From Candidatus Berkiella aquae (GTDB lineage: Bacteria; Pseudomonadota; Gammaproteobacteria; Berkiellales; Berkiellaceae): a DNA stretch of 64,000 bases. Under the pieces are notes generated by a model that worked only from the letters and a program-made list of their open reading frames with translations, searched no databases and had not been told where the DNA came from. The stretch lies in NCBI RefSeq assembly GCF_001431295.2, contig NZ_LKAJ02000001.1, forward strand, positions 2,852,001-2,916,000, in the 5' to 3' direction. Each line of letters opens with the position of its first letter. Position 1 is the stretch's first letter. The position numbers and the translations under genes are program-made. Shown one piece after another: positions 63,249 to 64,000 of the stretch.

Positions 63249-64000
63249 CTATCTTTTAATTAATTTTTTCTTCATTTTTATCATCCCCTCAAATATTGAA
63301 GTAGAGATCTGTTTAGGAAAAGAAGAAGGAAGCATTGTCGATACTTTATCAATCACACTATCCACTCTTTCCAACATTTCATCTAATATTGCTTGAGCTC
63401 GCGAAGGAGAATAATTTGCATTTTTAGCAGCTTCAATAAAATGTCTATGTTGAATGTTATGCCAATAATAATGATTATTTTTACCTTTTAGCGCCATTGC
63501 CATTTTTATTTTCTGCGGCTGTAATTGCTTACTTTCTATCAATGGATATGCAGACATAACATCATATAATGGGGTTAGTTGATATTTTCCTTCAGGCTCA
63601 ATAAAGATACTAAAATTTTTAGCATGACCATCAATTGCTGCTAATAACCAAAACAATACTTGCGAACGAAAGAAAGCATCTCTGTCTTTTAAAGGATCAA
63701 TGGCGCCTAGTAATAAATTCATCACTTCAGAAATACCAGGACCTCCATCAGCTTGATATTTTAGATTTGGAGAAAATCCTAATGCTTGACACATATCTTC
63801 TTGAGGTAAACGCATTATCCAGGTTTTATCACTGGATAATTTTCGATCAAACCGTTCTACTGCCAACACTTTCACTTCTTCAAAATATAATATATCGCAC
63901 TTTGCTACCGGTAAACCAAATGCTGCTGCAATTTGTGCACATAGCCATTCATTCTCACAGCTATCTGTTAAATCCATACCATGTACACGACCAATAGGCA
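63249..64000 (-). CDS. HipA-like toxin kinase, C-terminal part (runs off the window)
   Basis: About 250 C-terminal residues of a HipA-family Ser/Thr kinase. In E. coli HipA phosphorylates glutamyl-tRNA synthetase and HipB neutralises it. Visible motifs are IGRVHGMDLTDSCENEWLC (nucleotide region), the catalytic AAIDGHAKNFSIF and the magnesium-binding LTPLYDVMSAYP. The frame is open through base 64000, so the start and any hipB partner lie outside. The C-terminus is Lys-rich (MIKMKKKLIKR). Ambiguity: some HipA-like kinases are not toxins. Confidence 0.85.
   Translation of the reverse strand, partial: PIGRVHGMDLTDSCENEWLCAQIAAAFGLPVAKCDILYFEEVKVLAVERFDRKLSSDKTWIMRLPQEDMCQALGFSPNLKYQADGGPGISEVMNLLLGAIDPLKDRDAFFRSQVLFWLLAAIDGHAKNFSIFIEPEGKYQLTPLYDVMSAYPLIESKQLQPQKIKMAMALKGKNNHYYWHNIQHRHFIEAAKNANYSPSRAQAILDEMLERVDSVIDKVSTMLPSSFPKQISTSIFEGMIKMKKKLIKR

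Noticed and set aside
63004..63396. A 130-residue plus-strand frame that runs into hipA
   Set aside because: Its second half is antisense to the conserved HipA C-terminus and its first half covers the hairpin cluster; there is no SD or recognisable domain.

Overview
The window looks like AT-rich chromosomal DNA from a gammaproteobacterium of the order Legionellales, closest in flavour to host-associated Coxiellaceae-like lineages such as Berkiella, Aquicella or Rickettsiella. This is an inference. It rests on typical gammaproteobacterial housekeeping genes (recA/mutS, minCDE, dnaX-ybaB-recR, htpG, fadE, fadD) interleaved with eukaryote-like effector candidates: a SidE-type phosphodiesterase plus OTU protease plus ankyrin protein, a second ankyrin protein, a lipase-like protein, a possible RhoGAP-like protein and a large coiled-coil protein. 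No tRNA, rRNA or CRISPR array was seen. The only RNA gene recognised is the small SRP RNA upstream of dnaX.

Layout. 1-13.3 kb is housekeeping: recA (cut by the window edge) and mutS diverge, followed by a DUF945 protein, fadE, a TIGR03503-like envelope protein, the minCDE division operon and fadD. 13.3-23.2 kb is accessory: an outer-membrane barrel protein, two small double-glycine-leader peptides, a coiled-coil protein, a secreted cupin-like protein, a Ppx/GppA-like protein, a lipase-like protein and a REP-associated transposase (RAYT) surrounded by GGACAYCC repeats. 23.3-26.7 kb is a stress and DNA-repair group: TspO, an Fe-S (6-4) photolyase, AlkA and DUF488. 26.9-35.8 kb has an autotransporter, effector-like proteins, a glycine-zipper lipoprotein, a CPA1 antiporter, a third double-glycine peptide and a glycosyltransferase. 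35.8-40 kb is a lysine-degradation pair (lysine 6-dehydrogenase-like and aminoadipate-semialdehyde dehydrogenase) divergent from an amino-acid permease. 40.2-46.8 kb holds the two ankyrin proteins. 46.8-52.3 kb is housekeeping again (VUT transporter, htpG, recR, ybaB, dnaX, SRP RNA). 52.4-62.5 kb is a surface-polysaccharide locus: four glycosyltransferases, a sugar-nucleotide SDR and a methyltransferase on the minus strand, and a carbamoyltransferase-SxtJ-DUF5989-SGNH-GNAT cassette on the plus strand. The window ends in a partial HipA kinase.

The most unusual signals are four. (1) Three dispersed peptides have the same 15-residue class II bacteriocin-type leader (M-x-x-L-x-x-x-E-I-x-x-V/I-x-G-G) and no exporter nearby. 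(2) A 1863-residue protein fuses a SidE-like phosphodiesterase, an OTU protease and ankyrin repeats. (3) An intergenic repeat has two full copies that differ in their stems by compensated base changes, plus an internally deleted remnant. (4) A RAYT gene has a dispersed family of GGACAYCC repeats around it and a 13-bp hairpin abutting its own ribosome-binding site.
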